Of a stretch of DNA of 64,000 nucleotides, positions 21,366 through 32,240 are shown piece by piece. The notes beneath the pieces were generated by a model that saw nothing but the letters and a program-made list of their open reading frames with translations, searched no databases and was not told the origin of the DNA. Both the position numbers and the translations under genes were made by a program. Numbering within the stretch: position 1 is the first letter of the stretch; the number at the start of each line of letters is the position of its first letter. This DNA comes from Siphonodentalium dalli. Its lineage: Eukaryota; Mollusca; Scaphopoda; Gadilida; Siphonodentaliidae. The stretch spans positions 81,804,705 through 81,868,704 of the forward strand of contig CP136067.1 of assembly GCA_032622095.1 (NCBI GenBank). The letters run 5' to 3'.

Positions 21366-21565
21366 CCCTTTCATGACGGGAGCTGTGCTGGTGCAGCATT
21401 AAGGATCCTGTGCCAGTGCATTCTCTTATATAAGAGAATGCACTGGCTTACAAGGTTATGGTTAGGCCAATGAATTCTCTTATATATGGGAGACTCGCAT
21501 ATATAAGAGAATGCATTGCCACAGGGTTTTTGCTAAATTTCGGGAAGCTCCTGTCAATGGAAGGG
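21366..21565. mobile_element. Family B TTAA hairpin element, copy 1
   Basis: Starts CCCTTTCATGACGGGAGCTG and ends CAATGGAAGGG before TTAA. It carries two hairpin modules (GTGCATTCTCTTATATAAG and its relatives), here with the first loop deleted. The left TTAA has changed to TCAA. Confidence 0.85.
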
Positions 21566-21689
21566 TTAAAAATATCTTTGTTTGCAGTCACCCTACCATC
21601 ATTATTCTATGTGGGTAGATAGGTAGGGGAAAACTAAATTGTTTTTGGAAGGCTGTATGTATATAAATACACCAGCCTATATGTTTGAA

Positions 21690-22065
21690 GCAGGGACGTC
21701 GGAAGTGGGGGGGGGGGGGGCAGAGGGGGCAGCTGACCCCCCTGCCCTTGACCAAGGGGGGCGAGCGGGGGCAGGACTTGCCCTTTTTCTGGAGACAGAA
21801 AATGCTTTTTGTGTGTTTAATCTCGTGTTTTTATAGCCAAATGTGACTTTTTTGGTCCAATTTCACAAGGAATATTAATTTTTTGTCAATTTTATCACAA
21901 AACGGCCATAAAACCGACCATTAAAATAGGGATTTTTGCCACAATGAATTTATGGTTATTTTCCCGAGTTTGAGGAGAAAATGCCCTTTTTTGTGGAAAA
22001 GTGCCCTTTTTATAGGCTCTGCCCCCCCCCCCCCCCCCCCCCCCCCTGCCCTTGGATGCTTCTGG
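21690..22065. repeat. G-run/C-run flanked repeat
   Basis: A poly-G tract (21707-21720) and a 25-base poly-C tract (22022-22046) bracket about 300 bases. TGCCCTTGACCAAGGGGG lies near one end and CTGCCCTTGGATGCTTC near the other. TGCCCTTTTT words recur inside. It looks like a degenerate repeat rather than a gene. Confidence 0.5.
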
Positions 22066-22698
22066 CGCCCCTGGTTTGAAGTGGACTTTATCAGGGTTTG
22101 GAGTTTTAGTATGTCATTTTAAGTTTTAGCTCATACCGACACCTTGTATTTGTAAACAAGAATATGTAGAAAAGTGTAGTTATTTGTACATATACATGCA
22201 GCATTGCAAACTGCAATACATATACCTGTAAGTTTACATCAGGCAGTGGATAAAAAAAATCTTGAGAGTTTGTTATTTACTAAATAATCAACTAGACATT
22301 TAATGTAAAATTTCTCTTCAAACATTCTGATTTATAACCTATTAAAATAAACTTAAAAAATGAAAACATAACCATCACAGCAATCGTGGAATCATCTGAA
22401 CTCTATTAAATCAAAGGTGTTCCATGAATATTAGAGGGAAAAAGGCACACTCTACATTTTTTTAAATTGGAATAAACAGACATCAATGAATGAATGTTAA
22501 TACAAACAGAGATACATAACATTATACATCTACTTGAATCTAGATATATTCATCACTTTAGTACAAATTTAGGGTACATACATTTTGTGTCTGGCATACT
22601 GAGTTTGAAGAATCAAATTAATTCATGATGATGATAGTAAATGGTCACATATCCTTTATTATGGCCACTAGATTACCACTGTCACGGCATATGTGGGA

Positions 22699-22960
22699 CT
22701 ACCACATATCCTTTACTTCGGACACTGCATCATATGGTTGGAACGAGAGGGTTTCAGATGATATTGGCATGGAGCGTGGTGATGATACAAATGACAAATT
22801 GTCCCGCAGTCTCCTCATTCCATTCTGTTGCCAAATACGAGTCATATTGGCTGCATTGTGTTGCCCAATATTTCCAATTTTCTGTTCCAATGACTCTATT
22901 ATCAGTATTTCAGTGGAAGATTTATGGCTAAATTTGCTTGACAAAACAAAATATGTCTCA
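22699..22960 (-). CDS. Possible terminal exon of an unknown gene
   Basis: Minus-strand frame of about 80 codons ending at TAG, with protein-like composition: LIIESLEQKIGNIGQHNAAN could be an amphipathic helix, followed by MTRIWQQNGMRRLRDN and SFVSSPRSMPISSETLSFQP. A T-rich stretch ending GTTTTGTCAAG could serve as an acceptor. It sits inside the intron between two exons of the orphan gene, whose phases already match without it. If real it belongs to a nested gene or an alternative end. No family was recognised. Confidence 0.22.
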
Positions 22961-23682
22961 CATAATTCATCTCACAAGCAAGATTAGTTCAGAGTGTAAT
23001 TGTGATGCTGCTGATGAACCAATGGTGCTGTATTCATGGCCGTTTTATGCTAATCAGTACAGTGTTTAGTAGCTAATTGGTCTCGATAAATGCTGAGAAT
23101 GAGACACCAGTATGTCAATTTGCCGTGAGGAGGGGACAGGGGGGATAAATCATTGGTAATTAGTGAGTTCAAACAATAAGTGCTCATAAAATAAAACCAT
23201 TCCTAATTAGGGCTTACGAGGCTTATTTCAGACCAAAAGCTTGTTATTTTTGAGTTAGATGGGTATTCAAAGAAGCTGATCTCGGGAGTTGTTCCCACAG
23301 CAGTTTACTTGGTGCGGATCGACACATAATGATTCTTTAGTTTTGAAAGCTATGTGCAAATTGGATTTCACTAATTTATGCTCTATGCTATCTTAATCTT
23401 TTTCAACCAATTATTATGTTTCAATTCTTACAGACACTAGCTTATGGTGGCAGGGTCTCATTGCCTCATAAATAACCTGGGCAAAATGGTTATTTTTAAA
23501 TGAAATTTGTAAAATGAAATGTCTATCAATTGGCCCCAATTGACATCTAAATTTGGGGCTCGGTTGATATCTGTTCTCTGATTTTGATGATTTTGCCATG
23601 TTTCCCTTCACTGGTCTACATTTAGTGCCCATATTAGGATGACAGAACCCGATATGGTCACAATTTGATAACAAAATGTAAA

Positions 23683-23874
23683 CCCTTTCTATTCTTGAAT
23701 TGATTCTCCCACTCAATTCAAAGTACAAATGTATATATTTGAATGATTTATTATTCATTTGGATGGGTGTTCAGGAAAAATAAGCAGACAACAGATAATA
23801 AAGTGCAGAAGGAGTCCTATTTATTGAAGGGAAATGCTCAGACAATAATCAATGAATATTTAGTATAGAAAGGG
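23683..23874 (+). mobile_element. Family E TTAA element, copy 3
   Basis: Starts CCCTTTCTATTCTTGAATTG and ends TTTAGTATAGAAAGGG before TTAA. The inner part matches the family (GGAAAAATAAGCAGACAACA). The central palindrome is shortened. Confidence 0.85.
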
Positions 23875-23878
23875 TTAA

Positions 23879-24306
23879 AGGTGCATAATCCGAATTAAAG
23901 CTCCCAAATTACTACTTCTTTGGCTTCATGGTAAAAAATATTTGATTTGAGTCGAGGAGCCCACCCATCAAATCGCAAAGTGATCAGATATCAATTTTTG
24001 AAATTTGTTATTTTTGGAGATATGTAATTTTTAGTGGCCTGGCAAAAATTTGACAAGGCAACGGTCTCAGACCAAATTATGAATGAAGATGGATAACTCT
24101 AAATTCAAGTGGCTTTGGATGTAGTTATTTTGACAATCCAGCCATATTTGAATAAAATGTTGATAAATAACATGTTTTGGGCAAATTTATACTATAGTTA
24201 ACTTTTTGGTCAATTAATCGATTCTGATAACTGAAGCGGCATTTCAAAACATTTTGTTGTTGGAATCTAAAGATATGGGGACCATCGAATCGGATTGAGT
24301 ACCTTC
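23879..24306 (+). repeat. Family G dispersed repeat, copy 1
   Basis: About 425 bases shared with 49165-49560 and 61595-62030 in the same orientation. Common words are GTGCATAATCCGAATT or similar at the start, GAATGAAGATGGATAACTCT in the middle, TCAATTAATCGATTCTGATA later, and GGGGACCATCGAATCGGATT at the end. It is not palindromic and has no terminal repeats or coding capacity. It may be an old SINE-like or nonautonomous element. Confidence 0.8.
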
Positions 24307-24920
24307 AAAGAGCCAAATGATTCATCTTCGGAAATTGCATGCGTCGTGATAATCTCCCTGCATCAGCGTGTAATTTATGACTTGAAAGGATTCAATATGG
24401 CGATTAATTTTCCACATCAAAACAAGACAAACCAGTCTGGCTCAAATGACTATGAGAAAATAAGAAGCAAAGCATGATTTGAAATCAAAGAAACTACAAA
24501 AAATCACTGATTAAATGAGTTATCTCCCATGTTTTGCGAAACAAGTTCACTGCAGTACATGGCCTCAGTAATTAATGGCCAAAGCAGCTTAATATGGAAA
24601 CTGTTTTATCTTAAATGACGATCAGATTTTTCGATCATCGTTGATCATTGAATTGAGATTATCTGCACCGACTGATCTCATGGTTAGAGTGTAATTAGAG
24701 GCCTTCTGATGGGCAGTCAATTATTACGGCCGAATCTTCTGTTTAACTGACCATTGGAGAAGTTTAATGATTATCATACGGACAAGATAATCTCGATCAT
24801 AATGGATGTATCAAACTCCAGACTGTTCCAATGTCGATCAGCCAAATTGACTCTTTATGTGCCGATCCATATAAATGTCAAATTGCACCGTTTTAATCAT
24901 TATAGGAGGCCATTTGTTAA

Positions 24921-25115
24921 CCCTGTCTATACTAAATACTATGGTCATTTGTTGAACTTGTTATCTGAACATTTCCCTCCAATAAATTAGGACTCCTTCT
25001 GTACTTGTATCTGTTGTCTACTTATTTTTTCATGAAAATCCCTCCAGATGAATAATAGACCATTCCAATGTATACTTTTGTAACTGAGTGGAGAATCTAT
25101 TTAGTAAAGAAAGGG
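24921..25115 (-). mobile_element. Family E TTAA element, copy 4
   Basis: Reverse orientation. TTAA at 24917-24920 precedes it, and the right side reads AGAAAGGGTAAAC (TTAA eroded). It contains TTGTTGAACTTGTTATCTGA and CAGATGAATAATAGACCATT, both family E segments. Confidence 0.85.
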
Positions 25116-25124
25116 TAAACTTAA

Positions 25125-25353
25125 CCCTTTGATTACTTGGTGGATTCTTTCATTTATAGTTCTAAAAGTATGCTATTGAACTGTCTATTCTTTATTTGAA
25201 TTGAGATCATATAGACAGACAACAGACAGAGAAAGAAAGCCTCTTCCGATTAATATGAAATAAGCCTCCTTAGCTGAACATCCCAAACAAATGAATCAAT
25301 GGGAATCAAGTAACAACTCATCTGCAAGTATTTAGTTAGAGAAGAGTGAATCT
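25125..25353 (+). mobile_element. Family E-related TTAA element, diverged
   Basis: Follows TTAA at 25121-25124 with CCCTTTGATTACTTGG. It contains ACAGACAACAGACAGAGAAA and CATCCCAAACAAATGAATCA, and ends GCAAGTATTTAGTTAGAGAA. It is a diverged subfamily. Similar pieces occur at 43.9-44.15 kb. Confidence 0.65.
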
Positions 25354-25438
25354 TAAATCATGAATCTATATTTATTTTAAAACTACCAGTAAATTATAAA
25401 AAAAAATTCTTCTTTCTTAGGAAAATTTACTACATGTA

Positions 25439-25531
25439 CAGTAATGCTCTAATTAATCGACCTCTTAACCAAAGCAGAATTATGGGTAACTTTTCAGGAT
25501 TTAGTCGGAAATATGGCTTGTTGCCATTCAT
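25439..25531 (+). mobile_element. Family A TA-MITE, left half only (copy 8)
   Basis: Starts after TA with CAGTAATGCTCTAATTAATC and stops at TTGCCATTCAT, just before the apex. It is directly followed by the 164-base duplicated segment and then a complete family A copy. The ends at 25439 and 25914 could together have acted as one composite element. Confidence 0.85.
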
Positions 25532-25533
25532 GC

Positions 25534-25697
25534 GAAATAGAGGAAATCGCATCAATACAGAAAAGAAATCTATATGAGAGATCGAGACGTAAATCTGAGG
25601 AGATTATCATAGTCTTTTCAAAGAGTCTGCATGTCATATAAAGGTCTTAAAAAGTTTTCTCCTATGAATTCTACCATTCATATAACACTACAATGTA
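25534..25697 (+). repeat. 164-bp segment duplicated inverted at 16801-16964
   Basis: Single mismatch against the reverse complement of 16801-16964. It sits between a half and a complete family A element. No gene or RNA was recognised in it. Confidence 0.92.
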
Positions 25698-25914
25698 CAG
25701 TAATGCCCTAAATAATCGACCCCTTTAATAACCACAGCAGAATTATGGGTAACTTTTCAGGATTTAGTCGGAAATATGGCTTGTTGCCATTCAACGGAAA
25801 GCTCTCGTGGAGAGCTTTCCGATGAATGGCAACAAGCCATATTTCCGACTAAATCCTGAAAAGTTACCCATAATTCTGCTTTGGTTAAGAGGTCGATTAA
25901 TTAGAGCATTACTG
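25698..25914. mobile_element. Family A TA-MITE, copy 9
   Basis: Complete 217-base element flanked by TA. It carries the markers CCATTCAACGG and CCTTTAATAACC shared, inverted, with 16584-16800. Confidence 0.92.
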
Positions 25915-26504
25915 TACATGTATCATGTCACAATATCTAGAGATATGACTGTAGCTTCTACAGTAAAGTGAATCAGTTATTACTGCAGTATAATATCTGC
26001 ATGTTCAATGTTACCATTTGTGGACAGAGATGATTCATTATGATAATGATTCCAAGCTTGGACTTGAAAGTTTTCTTGCGGAAAGATGAATAAAAGATGA
26101 AGGTTTTACCGGCGGGTGATTACGGAGGTGGGGATTCCTCTATCCGTGCAACTCGATTCATTCTGAGGTGACTCACACTCCATTTTAAGGTTTCTTTCTG
26201 GATTGAGAGCTGAGTGCGACATGCCTGTGCTACATGCCTGATGTCAATTTTGCTGTTAAGTCTGGTTAAGTGGGAGAATATTTAAAATTAATTATAATTA
26301 AGAGACATGGTCAGTAGAGCCCTGCAAATATTTAATATTTAAGATTTGATGTCGATATTGCTGGTATGATTCAGTGTTGACACTCAATTGGACCACTTAT
26401 TTGGATATATTTTAATATCCAATTTATTCCGCTCATTGTCACATTGTTGCGATTTTTGCACATGCTCATCAGGGGTGATGATGAAATGATTCGTCCCAGA
26501 TACC

Positions 26505-26757
26505 TATTCACAAGTATTTTGCAAAAACCCTGTGCTAATATATTCTCTTATATATGCGAGTCCCCTATAGGGAGCTTCACATACATGTATATAAGAGAAT
26601 ACGTTGGCCTAACAATATTTACCTTCACCTTGCAAGCCAATGCATTTTCTTATATATGCAAGGCTCCATATGAGAGACTTGCATATATAAGAGATTGCAC
26701 TGGCATAATGTGTTTAATGCTACACCAGCTCAGCTCCCCTCATGAATGGGCTAAATG
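26505..26757. mobile_element. Family B TTAA hairpin element, copy 2, eroded
   Basis: Two hairpin modules (CTAATATATTCTCTTATATA and GCCAATGCATTTTCTTATAT, with their inverses). They are followed by AATGCTACACCAGCTCAGCT and CTCATGAATGGGCTAAA, a decayed right end. The left terminus is degraded. Confidence 0.75.
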
Positions 26758-26853
26758 CGTTATTGGGACAGATATAGGCCTGTATACATATGTGCCTTAT
26801 TTTTGCAAACTGTACAATTTTGAGTATACATGTAAATATCTTGCTAGTATTAA

Positions 26854-27089
26854 CCCTTTGAGTGCCAGGTCGATTTTTGTATCAACTCATATACCCTGTG
26901 CCAATGCATTCTCTTATATATGCGAGTCGACCATAGGTCGCCTCGCATATATAAGAGAATGCATTGGCCTAACAATTATTATTTTTTTTTTTTTTTTTTT
27001 TACAATTTTAATAATTTATTCTTATATTCTTTAACAGACTTATTTTGTAGGTTTAGGGCCGATGAGATCGGCCCCTGGCACTCAAAGGG
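26854..27089 (+). mobile_element. Family D TTAA element carrying a hairpin module
   Basis: TTAA on both sides (26850-26853, 27090-27093). It begins CCCTTTGAGTGCCAGGTCGA and ends CCTGGCACTCAAAGGG. It is the inverted homologue of 32413-32549 but about 99 bases longer. The extra sequence is one complete hairpin module (CCAATGCATTCTCTTATATA, CGAGTCGACCATAGGTCGCC and the inverse arm) plus an 18-base poly-T. Outside the insert the two copies are nearly identical. Confidence 0.93.
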
Positions 27090-27447
27090 TTAAAGTGTCA
27101 TATGCATGAATTGATTACCCCAGGCAAAATTGTATGATCTTAAGCGATGCAAATTGAAATCAGCTCACCAAAGAGATTATATCATTTAATCTTGAGCTGG
27201 ACCTTCACATTATGTGATATACATTATTAAGAAACATGTATTAACTAAGAACTGTATTTAGTACGCATATTACGTTTTCAATGTTATAAAATTTCCCGTC
27301 GGATCAGCTGGTCGGATCTGCAAAAAGTTCCCATGTTTTGAACTGGTGGAACAGGATCTCTATGGGGGTAGCCGTAGTAGAGATTCATGGCATGATTTTC
27401 ACCCCCCCCCCCCCTTTTGCTACTTTATGTGAGATATTTCTATCCTA

Positions 27448-27554
27448 CAGTAATGCTCTAAATAATCGACTCCTTAACGACAGGAGAATTATGGGTAACT
27501 TTTCAGGATTTAGTCGGAAATATGGCTTGTTGCCATTCATTGGAAAGCTCTCAG
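27448..27554 (+). mobile_element. Family A TA-MITE, left half only (copy 10)
   Basis: Starts after TA with CAGTAATGCTCTAAATAATC, runs to GGAAAGCTCTCAGTA at the apex, and then stops. The right arm is absent. Confidence 0.85.
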
Positions 27555-30070
27555 TAGTTAGACAGGTTTGGGAATCTCATCTTATGTATGCATTGCTAGT
27601 TCAATTCCAATGCACATCAAACACAGTAGTTTTATAGGGTTTGGTTAAGTTTCGATCACTATCTGTGGCATTAGTAAATATAGATTTGTTATGAGGTCGA
27701 CCATCTTGACGTTGTTTGAGGTCACTATATATTACTTGATAGAGGGGTCGCTCATTCGGGCGGAATTAGTAATTAGAGCAGAGTTTTTAATCTGACTAAT
27801 GATATAGCAGAGAACGAAAATCAATGAACAGTATCGGATAACAGTGGCTGACCGATGTCCAGCACAGAGACAACGACCGCCAATGGGCCTAATATGATCT
27901 CAGTGTGCCGATGACTCGAGGTCACACTTGGATTGTATGGATAATTGTGCATTACGATCTAATTATTTTCTCGTGTATTATGTCCCTGATCAAGTTACAT
28001 GGATTGGTGTATATCCTCGGAGAAAAAAAGAGAAACACAATTGACACAGCAGCTGGTCCTATGGAAATGATTACAGTGATGCTTCTGCCAGATTCTTAGT
28101 ACTCATCCAGGGAACAGTAGCTGGTCTCTTTATCCTATTACTAAGAAATTATATCCAATAAGCAGACTCCTTGGTAAAAGCATTAATAAGTGACATCAAT
28201 ATATCAAATTTGAGTCCTACCAGATTTAAATCTTAGGACATATCCAGTTAACAATAGACCATCTTTTATCAAATTATTAAGAAATTAGGACCAACTAGGC
28301 AGTCTTCTTTGTAAAAATGTTGATACATGTAAATTTTTATTGAATACATATATATCAAATTTAAAGCCATTTAACAATACTAGTAGTATTAGCTAGTGTT
28401 TAATCCTAATACTTAGAATTTAGGCCATGTTGCAGACTCCTTGGGGAAAAATGTTGATAGCTGTCATCAATATATCAAATTTGAGGTCTGTACATTTGAA
28501 GTGGGTCTAGTGTTAATCCAAGGTACCAAAAGCAGTGATGGGCATTTCTGCCATTGCATATACATGCAATTGTGTAGGAAGGGGTATCTCTCCAGACATA
28601 GGGAATAACTCAATCACATTACTGACCCCACCTCAGTTCGCACCTCCCCACTGGTTGAATATATTAAAGTAAAAAAAAGCCAAGTATAATGATAAAAAAT
28701 AACCAAGCACTTAATATGGACTCTTCGACCCCTTACCACTTCCTTGGTGTATATTAATTTTTTACACTTGATTTTTAACCATGTTTTTCTTTTTCAAGTT
28801 TCTAAAGATTTCCGATGTCCACTGAATATAAAATCAAAATATTTAACCGATAAAAAGAAATAATCCTGAATTCCCTCATAGTTCTTCCTGCTAGCACAGC
28901 ATATTATCTGGGCCAATACATGTACATCAAATAAAGGTTAATTATATGCTTCTTAGTAATTTAATTTGAGTCTTCATGATTCTTATTCCGAACACTGATT
29001 CAAATTCAAAATCTGACCCAGTCTGTTGGTGGTTTTAAAGTACCTGCATACTACTAATGAGGGAAACGCATCTTATCTGTGTGTTGTTGGAATGTTGTAA
29101 ATCAGAATGAAACTGCAATCCCTTGGATGTTTTTTTAGCGGGAGCTTGCAGAAGGCTAACCATATCCTGTTCATTATAGATATTGATTCAGCAGAGTTAG
29201 GACCCTTAATTATGGTGCAAAAACTCTGCATGGGAGAGAGCATCGTGATTTACAGCACAGGGTAGATGAAGTCTTCTCTCTGTATGATGATATTAAAATC
29301 TGGAAAGTCGTATCAATGGGCTTGGAATGTTTTTGTTCACTTAGCATGGACAATTGAGGATGTGTATAAAGTTTAACACTTTCTACAAATAGAGGGTGTA
29401 TACTCCACTGGGAGATTTCCCATCGGTTGTCAGAGTCTAATGTGTCATTATGTGTGGTATACAGGATTGTTTAACAATACCATCCTTTGTTAGAAAACTG
29501 ATAAAAGCAGTCGGGGAGGGGGGGGGGGGGTGGAGGGGTGTTATACATGTACATATGAGCCTGTGACAGGGGTGCCAGATGTACAGTGCTCAGGACAAAG
29601 GGGGGGAACTAACCACCATCAGACGGGCTCTGCTCCCAGTGCCAACACATGGCTTTGCATGTTGCCCAATATGTATGCGAACCTTTGTCATGCACTCAAT
29701 AATATATCCAACTTTTACACAAAGATTCGAAGATTGAGTGCAATTCAGGGATATGCTGGATGGCTTTTGCTTCTCTGGGAAGAGTAATCCTCTAGTTAAT
29801 ATTCAATTCTGCTCGGTCAGTTACCTTCTCTTTAGAGTTTAATCGGGCCATGTGATAATCACTTACAATTTACAATGTTACATTTTTATCAAAATCCTGA
29901 GAAATTGTAAGTTCAAAGCATGCTTGTGAGATGTTTTGTCTTACTGCGGCATGAACTTATACACATTATGTTGACAGAAGTGGGTCATCACACATGAAAA
30001 TACTGACCACCCGGTAATGGAATCTGTGTTCGTTTGGCTGCGAACTCCGGCAGCAAATTGTGATAATCAG
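27555..30070. other. Intron with a degenerate tandem repeat
   Basis: No exon recognised. Three diverged units of about 135 bases at 28162-28230, 28298-28370 and 28433-28495 share CAATATATCAAATTTGAG or variants, preceded by AGACTCCTTGG-like words. A G-run lies at 29519-29530. Confidence 0.5.
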
Positions 30071-30131
30071 TGCACTGGCACAGGGGTTCTTTAATGCTGC
30101 ACCAGCACAGCTCCATCATGAAAGTGTTAAA
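30071..30131 (+). mobile_element. Family B right-end fragment
   Basis: The 60 bases read CACTGGCACAGG, TTTAATGCTGCACCAGCACA and then CATCATGAAAGTGTTAAAA. This is the right end of family B without its hairpins. Confidence 0.75.
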
Positions 30132-30447
30132 ATTGACTTGGACTTATTTGCATGATTGTATTCCAAGACCAATTACCAAAGTAACAAAAGGTATACACAG
30201 TGACACATGCATCATAATTATGTTTTTATTATCTTACGTCCCTGCAGCTTTTTACGCTGTAAATCCCCCTCAGGGGTCATGACGTGTGACCTCAGCTGAA
30301 CATTTCAAAGAGTAATAATCTAATTAAATTAAAAGAAGCATTTTACAAGCTGTGATGCAGACAGCACCCAGGGGAACAAAGATGGGACAATGAATGCAGT
30401 CACGACTGCAAACATCTCATCATTTCTGGTTCTGCAAAGTATTTCAC

Positions 30448-30551
30448 GGCCAAATGGATGGCATCAGTGAATGTCCCCAGTCAAGTCATTTGTTCATTTG
30501 CGGCCAAATGGATGGCATCAGTGACGTCCACAGTATAGTCATTTGTTCGTT
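30448..30551 (+). repeat. Tandem duplication, unit about 52 bp
   Basis: GGCCAAATGGATGGCATCAG occurs twice, each time followed by a GTCATTTGTTC word, giving two adjacent units with a few differences. Confidence 0.85.
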
Positions 30552-30560
30552 CGCGCTCTG

Positions 30561-31090
30561 CAATGTTTCTTATGGACTGTTATCATTGCATTGAGGTTGC
30601 ATTCTAATGATTGTTATTTCTGATTTATGGGGGCCCTGGAGCTTCAGTGAGGTCAGATGTCACAAGAATTAAGTGAAACTTGCACTGAGAGGGACAGAGG
30701 TCTTATTAAAGGTGCATTCAGCATTCCAGACCTAGATGTTTTTTCTCTCCAATAAAATCTTATTCATCATCACTATCGGGTTTGTCCCATTGGAAAACAA
30801 ATCTTGGAAACTACAAGATATATATTAAAACTATCATATGCTTATAAATACCTAAGCTTTGCAAAGCTTTCGACCATTTAAATTGATCATCATTGGTGAA
30901 CAAGGGATGTAGAGTAATTTATCTTCTGCAAGCTTTCCTATGAGCTGTTATTATTGCGTTCTGTTGTGGCTGCATTGTGATGATTGTTATTTTCTGATTT
31001 ATGGGGGCCCTGGTGCATCAGATCAGATGTGACGAGACGTCAAAATAACTGCAGATGGTTTTGAGGGACAGAGTTCTTATTAAATGTCAC
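30561..31090 (+). repeat. Diverged duplication, two blocks of about 160 bp
   Basis: The blocks at 30561-30722 and 30940-31090 share TGATTTATGGGGGCCCTGG, the flanking GATGATTGTTATT words, TCAGATGTGACGAG-like sequence and GGGACAGAG followed by TCTTATTAAA, in the same order and orientation. This is an old segmental duplication inside the intron. Confidence 0.7.
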
Positions 31091-31332
31091 CCTTTGTCTT
31101 GATTTAGCCATAAAGTTTACCAGGTCTGATTTCTTTTCTTTATTACTGGTAATTCCAATATTTTGAACACAATGTTTTGGCAATCTTGATATTTATTATT
31201 AAAAGATCAGGGGCATTGTAAAAGTATGTGTAGAGCTTCGGTGATTGGAAATTCATTTTGCGAGTGAATGCCCCCATGCCTATTAATGCAACCCCCACCC
31301 CTTGTTATGTTCTTTCCTTAGATCTTGTTTAA

Positions 31333-31788
31333 TCCTTTCTTTACTAAATGGATTCTCCCACCCGGCTGTAAAAGTATGCATTGTAATGGTCTATTATCCA
31401 TATGGAGGGATGCTCTGGAAATATACACTTTAAGCTGACAACAGATAATACCAGTGAAGAAGTATTCCAACTGATTGGTGAGAGATGATCAGATAATAAG
31501 TTCAACAAACTGCCATTCGTTGAACTTATTATCTGAACATTTCTTAAGGGAACTACCGTAATTTCCTAAATAATTGACTCCTTAACCACAGCATAATTAT
31601 GGGTAACTTTTCAGGATTTAGTCGGAAAAATGGCTTGTTACCATTCACCGGAAAGCTCCCACTAAGAGCTTTCTGATGAATGGCAACAAGCCATATTTCC
31701 GACTAAATCCTGAAAAGTTACCCATAATTCTGCTGTGGTTAAGCAGTCGATTATTTAGGACATTACTGTACTCGTCAATGTGAAAGGG
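31333..31788 (+). mobile_element. Family E TTAA element interrupted by family A
   Basis: TTAA on both sides (31329-31332 and 31789-31792). It is a family E element whose body is split by a family A copy at 31556-31768. The host sequence GGGAACTA resumes as TACTCGTCAATG with the TA dinucleotide duplicated. The central palindrome around TTCAACAAACTGCCATTCGT is well preserved. Confidence 0.92.
31556..31768. mobile_element. Family A TA-MITE nested in family E (copy 11)
   Basis: 213 bases between duplicated TA dinucleotides (31554-31555 and 31769-31770). Comparison with intact family E copies fixes the insertion borders exactly. This shows that TA is the target duplication, as in Tc1/mariner elements. 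Confidence 0.95.
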
Positions 31789-31805
31789 TTAATATATAAA
31801 CTCAC

Positions 31806-31985
31806 CCATATTAGGAACACAACTGCCTTTTTTCCAATCAGATGTGAGGAACTGTGAGTCCATTGGTATCCGTATATAGTCTCGCTCTGAATTATACATG
31901 TACCCAGTCTGCAGATACAGGCCTCGCTCTGGATATATGTTGTATAACGGAGGACTGCATACTAGTTTTGGATGTTTGAAATAAA
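31806..31985 (-). CDS. Orphan GPI-anchored protein gene, exon with SCVPNM
   Basis: Internal exon of 180 bases. The acceptor is TATATTTCTTTCAG and the donor GTGAGT, with one-base overhangs that fit both neighbours. It encodes VYFKHPKLVCSPPLYNIYPE, then LYLQTGYMYNSERDYIRIPM and FLTSDWKKGSCVPNM. Two Cys (in KLVCSPP and KGSCVPN) probably pair with others in the extracellular domain. The exon lies 17 bases from the TTAA of a family E element in the intron. Confidence 0.85.
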
Positions 31986-32240
31986 CTGAAAGAAATATAT
32001 GAAGTGAGTGGTTATGTATATACAATGAAATCACTTGTGAAATAAAAGTAATCATTGTATTGATGTGTTCCGACCTCCCATTTCAAAAATATAAATATAC
32101 TAGTAAATAATGGTATTATTGATATACAATTTTTCATAAGCAGTGAATTTGTACCCATGAAAAGTTTGTTACATATGACATGTAAAGTAATCTTACAAAT
32201 AATAAACTTATTTTTATTGCCAAATTAATTTCTTTCATAC

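Noticed and set aside
22625-22987. Plus-strand frames of 96 and 120 codons
   Set aside because: No motif or splice support; the minus-strand reading of the same stretch looks more protein-like and is itself only tentative.
26444-27034. Plus-strand frame of 196 codons
   Set aside because: It runs through a family B and a family D hairpin element; repeated FSYICES-like words are translations of the hairpin module.
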